64,000 bases of DNA from Poecilobothrus nobilitatus (Eukaryota > Arthropoda > Insecta > Diptera > Dolichopodidae). The stretch covers positions 171,814,438-171,878,437 of the forward strand of contig OX352773.1 of the NCBI GenBank assembly GCA_947095535.1. The letters are read 5' to 3'. The notes under the pieces were generated by a model. It saw nothing but the letters and a program-made list of their open reading frames with translations, made no database searches and had not been told where the DNA came from. A program made the position numbers and the translations under genes. Shown piece after piece: positions 40,101 to 50,200 of this stretch. Each line of letters begins with the position of its first letter. Position 1 is the stretch's first letter.

Positions 40101-42839
40101 ATATATATATATGTAAAAATAAATAAATATATAAAAAAAATCCAAATTTTAAAATAATTAAAAATAACCTTATCAACAAATAACTACATAAATTTATTTT
40201 CAACTCATATTTAAAGCCTTGCATATTAAAAAGCGTATAATTCTAATTTTGTAACCAACTTTAAAACTCGTCCTAACTGATGTGCATATATATTCTCAAA
40301 AAAGTGTATAATCCTGAATTATTAATCAACTCTAAAATCTATCCAATTCATATATATATGTATATATTTATATATATTTTCTGGAAAAAGTGCATAATAC
40401 CGATTTTGTAATTAACTCTAAAATCACTCTTAAATATTTATATTGCATTGATATTTCAAATAGTGATAGTATTTCAATAAAAAATCATTAACACACATAA
40501 GAATATATTACTGGAGCTTTAATTTTCTTGTCTTACCGATGCCTAAGTTACAGGTGTTTAAAAGTTGCAAATTTTCAATTTAGTCCTAATAGGTCATAAA
40601 CAGGGGGTGGCCCAAAAAAAATTTCTGAGCAAACTTATACTAATTCTGAAAGTTCTTTCTCGCCTCAAAATTTCAAGTCTCTATCTAGAAGGGTGATGGA
40701 GTTATAAAGGTAGAAAAATCATGCAAAATTTCGTTTTCACATAACTGTAAATTTAACTACTAAATTTAAAAACTATATACTCGTACAATATTGATATTGA
40801 TTTGTAAAGGTAAAAAAATTTGCTGTCGAATGGAGTTTTCAGATTGACAAAATGTTAAACGGAACAAAAAATATACGCATTTAAAAAATAGGGCTTTTTC
40901 AAAGTTTGAGAGGCTGTAGTCCCCTGATGGATAGGGCTACATAAAAAAGTGGTTCCACAAAATTACTTTTTTTATGAGACCCACCCATGGTTAACATTTT
41001 TTTTCTCTATCTTTAACGGTGTAGAAGTTTTGTAAACAGACGGACAGACGGACGGACGGACAGAGTGAAACTAATAGGCAATTTTTCAAAATTTTTTTGG
41101 AAATGTGCTAAAAAGAAAATGATCCTGAATTGGTTACACTTTTAAAACAGACTAATTAAAAAATCGTGTATAATGTTTCACTACTGAATTCCAAATGTCA
41201 ATATTAAATGTCAAAAATAATAAATAAATAAAAAAATAAAAAATGAAACATAAAACTAAAAAAATTAAATAAAATTTCATTTTAATTACTGAAATATTTC
41301 ATTTTCATTTTCACTAATTTCAATTGCCTACATTAAGAAATTAATCTGAACAAGACATTTTTTTGTAAGAAAAAATTTTCCCAATTTTATTTTCTAGAAA
41401 TTTTTTTTTTTCATAAAAAATAAAGAAACGTAATTAAATAATATTAAGGATTTTCTAGTTAACTGTTCTAAGAATAATGTAAGACCAAAAAAAGCAAAAA
41501 TTATGATATCTGTTAAAAAAAAAAGAAAATTTAAGAATTTTTTAAAGATTTAAATTTAATGTAAAAAAAAAAACTAAAAATTTCAATTTAATTTCACTCA
41601 AAAAAAGAAGCATCGAATTTTTTTTTTTATTAAAAATAAATATTAAAGATGCTATAGGGTTGGTTGAAGTCACTTAAATGTATCTTATATAAATATTAAT
41701 CATATTATAAAACGGCTGACATTAAAAAAAAAAAAAAAATGGGCAATCATTTTTTGTGTTCTTTAAGTTAAGTTTTTCTTTAAGAAAATACGTCCTTTTT
41801 ATTGATTTTAAAAGATTTTTTTATACCTGTTGTTTTTTTGCTACACAGACTACAACTTAAGCTTTCTCGTACAATTTTTCTTTCTACAGAGATATTGAGT
41901 TGAATGTATAAAAACTGAGCTTAAACTTAAATTTCAATTTTTCAAACAGAAGTTACAAGTTCAAGAGTAGTTTTTATTTGAAAAAATGAAAAAATGAGAT
42001 TTGAGTTCAAGTTTAGTTTTATGCATTCCACTCAATGCTAATCCTGTCCAGTTGTAAGTATTTTATTTTTTTTTATGTTTTCATTTCAATTATTTAAATA
42101 AGTTAAATATTGAAAAATTTTCCGACCAATATAAATCAAAATAACGATAATATAATTTGTACACTACCACTCAAATATAATATACGCCTTTAGATTTTCT
42201 TTTATAGATTTTTCGAAGCTTGTAAATAATAAAATAATGATCAAAATTAAAGTTATAGCATTTATGAATATTTATTACAAAATGGAGAATTAATAGCTTA
42301 AATTTTTTAGGTTTTTTAAATACATGATTTGTTTCCTAGAAATAGATTTGTTTTTTTTTTTCCTTTTTGAATTAAATTGTTGAATATTAAATAAAGGATC
42401 ACTCCTATATTTTGCGTAAAAATATAAAAATTACCTTTTTTTACATAAAAACTGAAAAAAAAAATAAAATAAAAAAGAAGAAAAACAAAACGAACAAAAA
42501 TAAATGGGTAGACATTTCTTTTATTCCATTAAAACAAAAGGAAAAACAAAAATAAAAATTAAAATAAGGTTTATAAAGGCTTTGATAAGTTTTTATATAC
42601 ATATACGTGTGTATCCTATACATACCTACATACACATATATATTTATTTGTACATATTATACTTATATATGTATAGTTATATATAGAAAAATATGAATTT
42701 ATGTTAAAGAGAAAACAGGTTGAATATATAAAGAAAAGAGAATATTATATGTAAGAAAAAAAAAAAAACAAAGTAATATTCAGATTTGTTTTTTTTTTTT
42801 TTTTTACTTTTGCTTACCTATAGAAATTGTTGATGACAT
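9074..42839 (-). CDS. Pka-R2: cAMP-dependent protein kinase type II regulatory subunit, whole gene model (eight coding segments)
   Basis: The product holds the PKA catalytic subunit inactive until cAMP binds its two cyclic-nucleotide-binding (CNB) domains. Joining 42839-42818, 21701-21517, 21292-21192, 16795-16700, 15603-15456, 9838-9763, 9671-9486 and 9198-9074 on the minus strand gives an uninterrupted frame of 312 residues plus stop; every junction is GT-AG and all phases agree. Order of domains: a short N-terminus, inhibitor site RRKSV with a phosphorylatable Ser (about residue 20, the mark of type II rather than type I), an acidic linker, CNB-A (about 57-175) with [16 protein letters not shown], and CNB-B (about 185-300) with [16 protein letters not shown]. 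The key phosphate-binding Glu and Arg are present in both sites. The family is usually near 370-400 residues; the shortfall is the missing N-terminal dimerisation/docking domain. The seven downstream exons are near certain; the first segment is inferred. Confidence 0.9.
9486..9671 (-). CDS. Pka-R2: Pka-R2 exon: CNB-B core and phosphate-binding cassette
   Basis: 186 bp, two bases plus 61 codons plus one base. The acceptor is TTTTAAG and the donor the consensus GTAAGT. It encodes [20 protein letters not shown], an [11 protein letters not shown] stretch and [16 protein letters not shown], with the conserved cassette Glu and Arg of site B (about residues 249 and 258 of the 312-residue model). Reading through the donor would add a short Lys/Asn-rich tail ending at a stop, so intron retention would truncate the last helices. 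Confidence 0.95.
9763..9838 (-). CDS. Pka-R2: Pka-R2 exon: N-terminal part of CNB-B
   Basis: 76 bp, 25 codons plus one base of a Gly codon. The acceptor is TATAG and the donor GTAAAT. It encodes [16 protein letters not shown] followed by KTGEEIIRQ, matching the start of the second cAMP-binding domain of RII proteins. The intron to the next exon is only 91 nt (9672-9762), in contrast with the 5.6-kb intron upstream of it. Confidence 0.95.
10279..10905 (+). repeat. Old, strongly diverged relative of the unclassified repeat
   Basis: TTAGTCTCACTCTATTCGTCCGTCCG at 10281 parallels the family's GTTTCATTCTGTCCGTCCG end. It is followed in the right order by an AATGTCCTATTTT block, a CTTACAGATTTTGCTTA segment, TAACTTCGGGCCGCTTTTAG (compare ATAACTCCGGCACGCTTCTA), a TCCCTGTTTAAGAACTATTA block and a TTTTTAGATACCTATTGAC block. 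Heavily mutated, inside the intron 9839-15455. Confidence 0.5.
11826..12120 (+). repeat. Diverged copy of the repeat found at 37862
   Basis: The AAATTTCAGATATCTAACTT, GTTGTATGGCAGCTACGCGA and GTGTGGACAGACAGTCGAAC segments parallel the units at 37862-38230 and end in a GGACAGACAG motif reminiscent of the GTCC/GGAC ends of other repeats here. Confidence 0.4.
15456..15603 (-). CDS. Pka-R2: Pka-R2 exon: end of CNB-A and linker to CNB-B
   Basis: 148 bp: one base finishing the cassette Arg, then 49 codons. The acceptor is TTTAG and the donor GTAAAT. It encodes [20 protein letters not shown], the [16 protein letters not shown] helix and [12 protein letters not shown], which is the C-helix of CNB-A leading into CNB-B. 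The Trp in LLWAMDR is conserved across R subunits. Confidence 0.95.
16135..16310. repeat. Degenerate tandem repeat, ~60-bp units
   Basis: TGTTATTTCTCTTTTAAT recurs about every 60 bp with variants (TTTATTTCTCATTTG, TATTATTTCTCTTTTAAT, TGTTATTTCATATTTA). Each unit has an inverted AATTAAAG/AATAAAAG segment before a GC-rich step (CCGGCG, GCGCGAG). It lies in the intron 15604-16699 of Pka-R2. Confidence 0.6.
16700..16795 (-). CDS. Pka-R2: Pka-R2 exon: CNB-A phosphate-binding cassette
   Basis: 96 bp: one base finishing a Ser codon, 31 codons, then two bases of an Arg codon. The acceptor is TTTAG and the donor is the consensus GTAAGT. It encodes [19 protein letters not shown] followed by [12 protein letters not shown], the cassette that contacts the ribose 2'-OH (Glu) and cyclic phosphate (Arg, split across the next junction) of cAMP in site A. 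All cassette residues are intact, so the site should bind cAMP. Confidence 0.95.
16796..21191 (-). other. Pka-R2 intron (4.4 kb)
   Basis: Bounded by GTATGT at 21191 and TTTAG at 16796. Holds the truncated SINE at 20832. The stretch 18290-18480 is less AT-rich and open on the minus strand for 76 codons, but no family or flanking splice sites in phase were identified. The rest is poly(A/T). Confidence 0.8.
20832..20943 (-). mobile_element. tRNA-derived SINE, copy 3 (5'-truncated)
   Basis: Body and T-arm/B box (GGTTCGAATACC, one substitution) match the other copies, but the A-box half of the tRNA head is missing. Part of the body (the ATAAATGTGAACAGGAAATT segment) is also deleted. It lies in the Pka-R2 intron between 16796 and 21191, about 250 bp from the exon at 21192. 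Confidence 0.8.
21192..21292 (-). CDS. Pka-R2: Pka-R2 exon: N-terminal part of CNB-A
   Basis: 101 bp, 33 codons plus two bases. The acceptor is ATTTTAG and the donor GTATGT. It encodes [13 protein letters not shown], then [16 protein letters not shown], the first beta strands of the cyclic-nucleotide fold with the conserved GD.GD.FYVI motif. The initial Met follows the splice and is internal, not a start. The intron separating it from the previous exon is 224 nt (21293-21516). Confidence 0.95.
21517..21701 (-). CDS. Pka-R2: Pka-R2 exon: inhibitor site and acidic linker, start of CNB-A
   Basis: 185 bp, entering with two bases of a split codon and ending on a codon boundary. The acceptor is TTTTTACAG and the donor GTAAAT. 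Sixty-one complete codons encode PVVIRFAG, then [13 protein letters not shown], an Asp/Glu-rich stretch, AVFPKTD, and [24 protein letters not shown] is the substrate-like sequence that occupies the catalytic cleft; Ser at the P-site is what defines type II subunits. The block [12 protein letters not shown] and the VFPKTD...R..LVESVKN block are typical of insect RII proteins. The helix [12 protein letters not shown] opens CNB-A. Confidence 0.95.
22431..22584 (-). mobile_element. tRNA-derived SINE, copy 4
   Basis: Head with a clear B box (GGTTCGAATCC) and a mutated A box (the CCTACTGGG form instead of CCTAGTGGG), then the usual body. The tail end is shortened. It is in the first Pka-R2 intron, in the same orientation as the gene. 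Confidence 0.85.
23890..24087 (+). mobile_element. tRNA-derived SINE, copy 5
   Basis: The only plus-strand copy, so the element can be read directly. The head is CCTCGGTCGTCTAGTGGGTA (A box 23900-23911), with GGTTCGAACGCC (B box 23953-23964). The body has TACAGCCACGCCTGAAAAGG and GGAAAGGCTATGTAATTTCC, and the tail GCAAATGCACAAAAATAAAA. About 198 bp; full length by comparison with the others. It lies in the first Pka-R2 intron, antisense to the gene. Confidence 0.88.
30366..31672 (+). mobile_element. Unclassified interspersed repeat, longest copy, with internal duplication
   Basis: It begins TTTTAGCACATTTCCAAA and ends with GAAATGTGCGCTTTTAAAA then GGTTTACATTCTACCTTG; GCACATTTCC near both ends forms a short inverted repeat. 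Near the left end is a CTGTCCGTCCGTCC run. The interior contains two tandem units of about 465 bp (near 30560-31025 and 31030-31495). Each has a GAAAAAGCCC block, ATAACTCCGGCA, AGAAAGAACTTTTAGAATTA and a TACGTGTGTTAA end. No ORF was recognised. Copies at 40484, 57436 and 61233 share both sequence and left end. It may be a non-autonomous DNA element or part of a larger element; class unresolved. Confidence 0.75.
35940..36072 (+). repeat. Short 3'-end copy of the LINE fragment
   Basis: The segments CATCCTATTATATTGAATAA, GTTTAGTTAGTAAAAATCTG, ACATTATCAAGGGGTATT and GCCTTTGGAAAATTTTCACT line up in order with the 3' part of the fragment at 55085-55200, ending in an A-rich tail. Non-coding and diverged. 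Confidence 0.5.
37862..38230 (+). repeat. Interspersed repeat with ~148-bp tandem units
   Basis: Two units and part of a third. Each carries a TAATCATCTTTTATAAAAT-like block, GACTTAATTA, a GTTGTATGA(A/T)AG block and CGAATCTGTT. A related single unit is seen at 11826-12120 (GTTGTATGGCAGCTACGCGAA, ATTTCAGATATCTAACTTCA). Confidence 0.55.
38296..38691 (-). other. Open reading frame of unknown meaning, 131 codons, hydrophobic
   Basis: Rich in Phe, Leu, Ile and Ser with several hydrophobic stretches (near residues 30-60 and 100-120) and a KKKK interruption from a poly(T) tract. T-rich DNA yields such hydrophobic frames readily. It borders the tandem repeat at 37862 and lies in the first Pka-R2 intron, on the gene's strand. 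No family recognised. Confidence 0.15.
40484..41114 (-). mobile_element. Unclassified interspersed repeat, second copy
   Basis: Reverse orientation relative to the copy at 30366, and containing a single internal unit: TTAACACACATAAGAATATA, AGAAAGTTCTTTCTCGCCTC-like and ACGGACGGACGGACAGAG segments, ending GGAAATGTGCTAAAA at 41114. It lacks the other end (the GTAGAATGTAAACC segment). Located in the first Pka-R2 intron, read in the gene's direction. Confidence 0.75.
42818..42839 (-). CDS. Pka-R2: Candidate first coding mini-exon of Pka-R2 (MSSTISI + 1 nt)
   Basis: On the minus strand ATG lies in the context ACAAAATAAAATG, with A at -3 as insect starts prefer. Seven codons (MSSTISI) and one G follow, then the donor GTAAGC. 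The single G completes a Glu codon with the AA that opens the exon at 21701, so the phase is exactly right. The preceding ~120 nt on this strand (up to about 42960) are A-rich with CAA/AAC repeats and look like a 5' UTR. Spliced to the next exon, the protein has only about 16 residues before RRKSV and no docking domain. It could be an alternative promoter/isoform start, or a chance ATG plus donor; a main exon with the docking domain may lie beyond 64000. Confidence 0.5.
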
Positions 42840-44066
42840 TTTATTTTGTCTTTTTTTCTAATGTCCTTTAACAGCTTTATGTGTTATATTATAATGTTGG
42901 TGGAAGTGTTATTTGTTGTTATTGGTGTTTTTGTTGTTTTTATTTTTTCTTATAATAATTTTTCTTAATTTTTTATTTTTTTTTTTGTTTTAATATTATT
43001 TTACTACCGTTATATACATCTGGGTTAAGTTAAATTTTTTATGTTCATTGTTTTATGTTTCATTGCAGTTTTTTTTTTTCTTTTCGTTTTGCTTACTTTT
43101 TGTTTTTTATTATAATTCTTTAATAGTAGAAATATATAAAAAAAAAAAAAAAAACAAAAAAAAAAGAGTTTAACCGTTAAAAGGATAACGTTAAAAAAAT
43201 AACAAATTCCCGTTATTTTGTTTTAAGTATAAGTAATTTTTTTTTTATTTTATTTGCACGCAAAACCTTAAAAAAAATTTTGTTTCATTTTCTGTATTTT
43301 TTTTTTTTTTTGTATTTATATTTTAACTTGCTTAAATCTAAAAAGCTACTGTTTATAACTGCAAAATTTTTATAGCTTCATAGTCCCAACACAATGAATT
43401 CTTTCGATTTTTTTTTTTTGTTGTTTTGTTTTTTTTTTGAAACAATACATAAAGTAAAATATGTTTTAAATGTTTATACTTTTTTTTCTTTTTTATATAT
43501 ATTTTTTATGTATGTATATATACATATAAATTGTTTAATGTTTTACTAAATATATGTATGTACTTTTAAAATGAGAAAAATTATGTAAAAAAAAAAAAAA
43601 AAAACAAAAATGAAAATAAAACATGTGATGATGAACAAAAAAAGAAAATTAATAAACCAAAGAGTCCTTTACCTCAAACTTTTTCAAATAGAACTTTATC
43701 GATATATTAAAAATATGTCAAAACAAAGAGTTGAAAATTACTTAATACTTTAATTAATCAGCATTTTTTTCTGTCTAAATTAATTGGTTTTTTTTTTCTT
43801 TTCTTTTTTATTCATTTGTGAGATTGCATATGTTTTGTCATATTTTTTTGTTTTCTGGAAGAATGAATTGAATATTTAAAAATATCGTCTCAATCTAAAC
43901 ATTGTTCAAATTTTTTATAGCAAATTAAATTCTATCTAAAATCGGTACCAAAAATTGGTCACAGTAATAAAATATAAATAAATATAAATATAAATAAATA
44001 AAAACTTTTTTGTCTATACACCAAAATAACATTTAAAGATACGGTAATTTATAAGTTTGATTTTTT

Positions 44067-44244
44067 ATTTTATTCCCCTGCCACATAAATATGACAAGGA
44101 AATTACATGATTTTTCCTTTTAGGCGTGGCTGCAAATATCGTAAGAAGGAATTATTCTTACGACGTATGTGTGATTTGAATCCACACGCCATCGGTGTTT
44201 ACAAAGTATTTTATACGCTCTTGCTCAACTAGGCCACCGAGGCC
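44067..44244 (-). mobile_element. tRNA-derived SINE, copy 6 (diverged)
   Basis: Full-length body and head match the family but with many substitutions. The B box is degraded (GGATTCAAATCAC in place of GGTTCGAATCCC) and the A-box region reads GGCCTAGTTGAGCAAG. It looks older than the copies at 22431 and 23890. Confidence 0.8.
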
Positions 44245-45332
44245 CCCTATTTTTATAATTTAATTAAAAAATTTATTAATGAAAATTTGTCGATTGGACA
44301 TAAAATGAAATTCGCTCACAATCTTGAGAAACAAAAAGAAGTTGAAGTATAGCAGTTTTCTATTACTATATAAGTAAATTATTAGCAAATATCATTAAAA
44401 GTACCGATAGAAATTTTACTTTTTTTAATACATAAAAGAATAAATGTGCGGAAAATTTTAAAATTTTGTAAAATATTGTTCAGTTATGTTGTATCGGTAT
44501 ATATATACATACATTCAAATACAATCATAATACAAAAAAAATTATAGTAACATGAAACTTTCTTTAAAATCTTTAAGTTGCATTTTTTAACTATTACAAT
44601 ACTATTCTCGTTGTAAGATAAATGAAAAACAAGAAAAAAAATAAAGGAAATTGAATTGTAAACGTAATCACAACAACAGAATCACATATACAATATATGT
44701 TTAACTTCTGTTTTATTATAAATTTTATTATTGTGTATAGAGTTTGAAGCTCTACTATATGTCCTGACGACAAAAAAAACAATAGAATAATAAAAAAAAA
44801 AAAAAATAACTGATACAATGATATGTTAAACAAAAAAGTGAATTAAATAATGACATTGAACAAACAATATAAATGTAATAAATCTCAATGTCATTTTATA
44901 TGAACAATAAAATAATATTAAAAATGAATCTATACATAATAATATAATGTATAATATATATGTACCAATGTTTATTAACATGTGATAAAATCTGTAAATT
45001 TCAATTAATATTGATTCATTATATAGTAATTAATATATGCAAAAATGTACAAAGATGATTAAACACTTTGCTAGCAAAAAAAAAAACAAAATTTATATTC
45101 ATATAGGTGTAATGAATTATTGTGTCAAAAATAACGAATTTTTGATATTTTTTTAATATCATTTTCTTTTACCAATAATATTTTCAAAAATTACTGAATT
45201 AAAGGTAATGTTACCTTTTATGCGAGGTTCGTTTTATAAAACAAGAGATAAAGTGACCAAAATATTATAAAAATTCTTTCTGTACCAACTATTGCCATTA
45301 TTTCATAATGCACTGTTGGGGGTTAGAGTAAG

Positions 45333-45501
45333 AGCGCTATGAAATTATTTTTAAAAGTTAAAATGATCTTTTAGAGAACGGTGTAAGGGTAAGGTGTTGT
45401 TTTTTTTTTTTGTTAACTTATTCTAATTTAAGCTAAAGCAAGGTTATATTGAATTGAAAAAAAGTTAAATAAAGAAAAAAAAAAAAAGCGCTATGAAATT
45501 A
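45333..45501 (+). mobile_element. Poly(A)-tailed retroposed insert with 15-bp target duplication
   Basis: AGCGCTATGAAATTA occurs at 45333-45347 and again at 45487-45501. The 139 bp between end with AATAAA (45468-45473), one G and a run of about 13 A immediately before the second copy. This is the layout left by LINE-mediated retroposition of a short polyadenylated RNA. The body (TTTAGAGAACGGTGTAAGGG and flanks) was not recognised as any gene or as the SINE family here. Confidence 0.7.
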
Positions 45502-47245
45502 GGTTTATATAAGGATATCTTAGATAAAACTTTAATTAGATCCTTTAAAAATTACGTTTTTTATTTTTTATTTTTTAAAGTAAACTCAGCAGTACATGAA
45601 TATTTAGAATACGATTAAATATATTTATAGAAATTCTCCATCTTTTAAAAGTTAGTTAATTTTTAAAAAAATTTCTTGCATGTCAAATTGTTTATTCATA
45701 TCATTACTGAATTTCTATTATAGCTACTTATTTAAATTTTTTTTTTTTGTTTTTTTTTTTCATTTTCATTGCATCATAATTCATAAGTTATGTTTTGTAT
45801 TTTTCTTTTAAATCCAATCAAAGAATTATAAAAAAAAACAAAAAAAAATATAAACAAATTAAATAATCTTTAACTTTATATTATATGTAATATATTTTTT
45901 TTCGCCTTGAAACAATTTGACCATAACATGCTGATTTGTATACAACTAAACAAAAGATTTATTAATGAATATTAGTAAATATATAAGTTTTATAATAGCG
46001 TTTATAAAAGTAATTAAAAAAATGAAATATTATTATGATATTCTTGATATCAAGAATACTTTTTTTTTTTGTTTTTTTTTTTTTTTTGTTTTTGTATTTA
46101 TACTCTATTGTATTTATTATAACCTCTGACATTATCGTTTGTTATACTTTGTACAAATAAATTACATTAACTCTGAGATTTAAGTTGTTAGGTTATAACA
46201 ATAAATTTAGTTATCGCAATAATAATAATAATAATAAAAAAAAAAAAAAAACAGAAAAGAAAAACAATAAAATGTAGAAAGAAAAATGAAAAAAAAAAAA
46301 AAAAAAAAAAAAACAAGAATTAAAACTATTGCCTACTTCTAGGATAACAAAATAAAAAAATCGATAAAAAACATAGAAACTTTTTAATTATAATTTTTAA
46401 ATAAAATTTCAAATACACGGAAATAAATCACTGAAAATTTTTTTAAATATAATAAATATTTTTAGTAGTTTTTTAATTGATTGAGAAAACTTTTTCGTAA
46501 TTAAGTATTAACTTTTATTAAAGTGTTTTTATAAATTACAAAACAAAATTTATATATTTTCATTTAATTTCTATTCATTTAAAATAGTTGCATTTTGTTA
46601 GTATTTAAACTTTAACATTAAAAAGAAATATTTGTACTAGTGTATAAGAATGATAAATAAAATTTCTATATTTCTATTATTTCTATATTTAAACCAATTC
46701 TCAGCAAATTAAAAAAAAAAAAAAACACATGACATTTACCATTTTTTTTTTTTATATTTTAATTATAAATTCAAGGATTTATTTTTGTGTTTCTTACCAC
46801 TTACAAGATTTTTTTTTTTATTTTTATTTTTTTTTTTTTTGAACTTTTAATTCTGCAAAATTCCACAAAAATTTCAAAGTTCAGTAAAAGAAGCAGCAGA
46901 AAAATTTGAAATATTTATATAAAAATTATAAATAACTTGTTTCAAATCTCACAAAAAAAAAAAAAACAAAAAAGGGAAATTAAAAGTTTTAGTTGAATTT
47001 GTATTTGTGATTAGTTGAAAGGAGTATTTTTACTTTGAAATTCGTTTATCTTGAAATAAACCATTATTGAAAAATATTTTATTTAATTTTTAAAGAATTT
47101 CTTTGTAAGATTATGTTAGAAAAAAAACTTTGATCATTTTTACATCAAAATTCAAAATGAGATGAGAATGATATAATTTCAGAAACTCCGAAAAGTTTTA
47201 CTACAAAATAAAAAAAAAAGTCACAATAAAGCGATTTCAATCTAC

Positions 47246-47298
47246 AGATCTACACAGTGATACACGGGTTAAAGAGATCTACACAGTGATACACGGGT
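47246..47298. repeat. Tandem duplication, 29-bp unit
   Basis: AGATCTACACAGTGATACAC followed by GGGTT is present twice, 29 bp apart, with no difference over 25 bp. Confidence 0.85.
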
Positions 47299-50200
47299 TT
47301 CTTTTAAATATACGTTTTTTTTCCCCCTTTTTAATCGAAAATCTCAATAAAACTTTGAAAATAATTAGCTTAAAAAAATCAATATGTGGAATGGGTTAGC
47401 AAATTTTAATTTGTTATACATACATATGCCTTGTTTGGCAAAGAAGACGACATCTAAAAAGTTTGCAAAGAATCAGTCATATCATTTTAAATTGAAGCAA
47501 CTCCAAAATTCTATCAAACATATAAAAAAAAATTTAAACTAAATCAGTTGTTAAAACCGTTTTTAATTGAGAGCGAAAAAACAAAAAAAAAAATTTTTAA
47601 ATCTCTTGTGACGCATTAGGTTTGTGGTAGGTGGATGCAAAAATTTTGTTCTTTTGTTCAAACGTACAAAATTTTAAGTCAATTAATGAAAAAAAAAGTG
47701 TTTGACCAGTTTCAGATTTTAAGAATTATTACAACAATGTTTGATTTCAATTAGATGTACGATGTACCAATGCATTGAGAACAAATAAACAGAAGTTCTG
47801 TTTTGTTATAACAATCGACACTCGAAGATAAGAGATGATTTTCTAGTGATAATCCTAAAATGTCATTTTAAATAATAATCAAAAATTTTAAAAAGTTAAG
47901 TATTCTTAACAAGAATTTATTAAAATATGATTTAATCGCAAAAGGGGTTTTAATAGTTTATTAGATTAAAGCAATTTCAACCATAAAAATTTATTTGTTG
48001 TTTATTTTAAATATAAAAACAAGAATAAAAAACAAGAATTTTAGATAATTTAAAACAAAAAGATAATTTTACAATTAGATTTTTATATTTAATTTTACAA
48101 GAATTCAGAAGAAAAATTTCCACTATTTACTGAAATAATTGAAAGCATTGTACGAAGAAAAATAGCGCTAAATTTCAATACATCAACACAAAAAAAAAAA
48201 AAAAAACATTAAAAAGAATTATGTATTATTAATATTTTTATTTTGTAAACATCATCAGGTCAAATATTTAGCAAAATATAATATCATTCCTAATAGAAAA
48301 TTTGAATTTAGATATTTTGTATACAGAACCTAAAAAAAAATTAAAAGATACAAAAAATGTTTAAACAATGACAAAATTTCTAAAACAAAATTAAATTATT
48401 AAAAACAATCACATCAAAGCAGTATCACCAAAACCAACCCTATGAAAATAATGATGACAATAATAATATTAATAATAATAATAATTGGAAAAAATATATT
48501 TATTTTAATATTCTTTAGATTTTTATATTCGAAAAATTCTTATTTTGTTCTTTTTCAAATTTCTCGTTACAAATTTTTTTTGTTTTAACTCATTCCCTAG
48601 TATTAAAATAAAAATAACCTTGAATTAAAATAAAACGTTCTTTAAAATTTTATAGATATATAAATAAATTTTTCAATTTATTCTACTTATTCTTTTTAAC
48701 CCTAAATTGCTAAACACGATTTTTACTACCAAACTTTTTAACTGTAAATTTCTCTTATATTTTCATTGGATTTTCTTTATGTTCCCAATTTGTAGGGTTC
48801 TTTGGAAATTAAAATTTTTTTATCAAGTGTTAAAAGTTCTAAAACCTATATTGAGAAAATTTAAACTAATATCATTAAACGTTGGTAATTCAGGGTTAAA
48901 TAAATTTTATATTTTTAAATTTTGTTAAATTTCTTTTGAAATCTACGAAATTTTTTTTTTTTTTGATTTTAATATTCTTAAATTATTATTTTTACTACAC
49001 TACTTTAAGTTTAATGTTACATTTATTGTTTTTGTTTTAATTTTTTTTTTGTTGTTGTTTTTAAGAGCGCGATTTAGTGTTTCAATTTTTTTATTAAATG
49101 AATAAATATTGAAACAAATTGTTTTTGATGTGAAATAATTTCATTTTGTCTTTTCATCATTATTTAATAACTATGTATATGGAATAATATATATTTCATA
49201 CATATCTTATATATATATATATATATAATAAAATAAAATATATTAGAAGTATTACATAGCATCAATTAAAGTAATAGAAAAATATAAGCAATTTTTTCAT
49301 CATAAACTTAAAAAAAATGTCGTCGTCGAAATGTCGTCAAATATTGTCTGCAAGGTTTTAATATTATTTTTCTTGTAGTATTTTTTTTTTTTTTTGCTAT
49401 TTTATTTCAAAATACCGAACATGGAGTATTATGAATATTTACTTCATTGTCTTTAATATCATTGAGTGCTTTATTTTATATTTAAATATAAATTTGATTT
49501 CATTGTACAGTTTTAAAAAAAATTCCATATAGTAATTCATATTATGTTGGAATTTGGTTCTATAATTTAATTTTTTTTTTTCAAGGATAAAAAATTTCGG
49601 CCGAAAAATAATATAGCAGGAAAAGGAGAAAAATCATATTAAAATTTTTTTTATACAGGGTTCCACATTGTTCGCGCACATTTTCTGCTTTTTTTTTTGT
49701 GCAGAGTATTGTAAAAATTTTTATGGGTTCATCCTATTTTTTTTCTTAAACAAAAAAAAAACAAAAGGTTATTATACCAAAAATTTAGTGTTTAAAAATG
49801 TTAATTTTGTATTTTATAAAAGCTTAATAGACTTTTTTTTTATAAATGAAAACAATTCGTAAAACACAAATCTTCATTGAGTTCAGTTGTGAATTCACTC
49901 TGATTAAATAAAATAGCCGTTAGAGGAAATCGACCAAATTCGGTTCGAGAAAATCATGTAACAAAGTCATATGAAAAATGTATTAGTCGAAGTGCTACAT
50001 CAATTTCCGAATTTTTCTTTTCCGACTATTTCCAAATCGTTATTTAAATTTAAAAATAATCAATTTCTAGTTACTAAGTGCATTAGATTTCCTTTTAAAA
50101 TATGCATAACAGGAATTTTTTAAAAATAATAATACTCGCCTTATTTATATATTTTGATATACAGTGAATCACGTCACGTATACTGCGCCTCTTGCTTGAG

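Larger units (their letters stand above)
21702..42817 (-). other. Inferred first intron of Pka-R2 (21 kb)
   Basis: Depends on the mini-exon at 42818. Contains two SINEs (22431, 23890), two copies of the unclassified repeat (30366, 40484), a LINE 3' end (35940) and the tandem repeat at 37862. From 35150 to 35540 ATTCCAAA/TTTGGAAT motifs recur in both orientations. No exon encoding the RII docking domain was seen. Confidence 0.5.

Noticed and set aside
46218..46315. Possible coding or structural signal in AAT/poly(A) sequence
   Set aside because: Simple repeat only.
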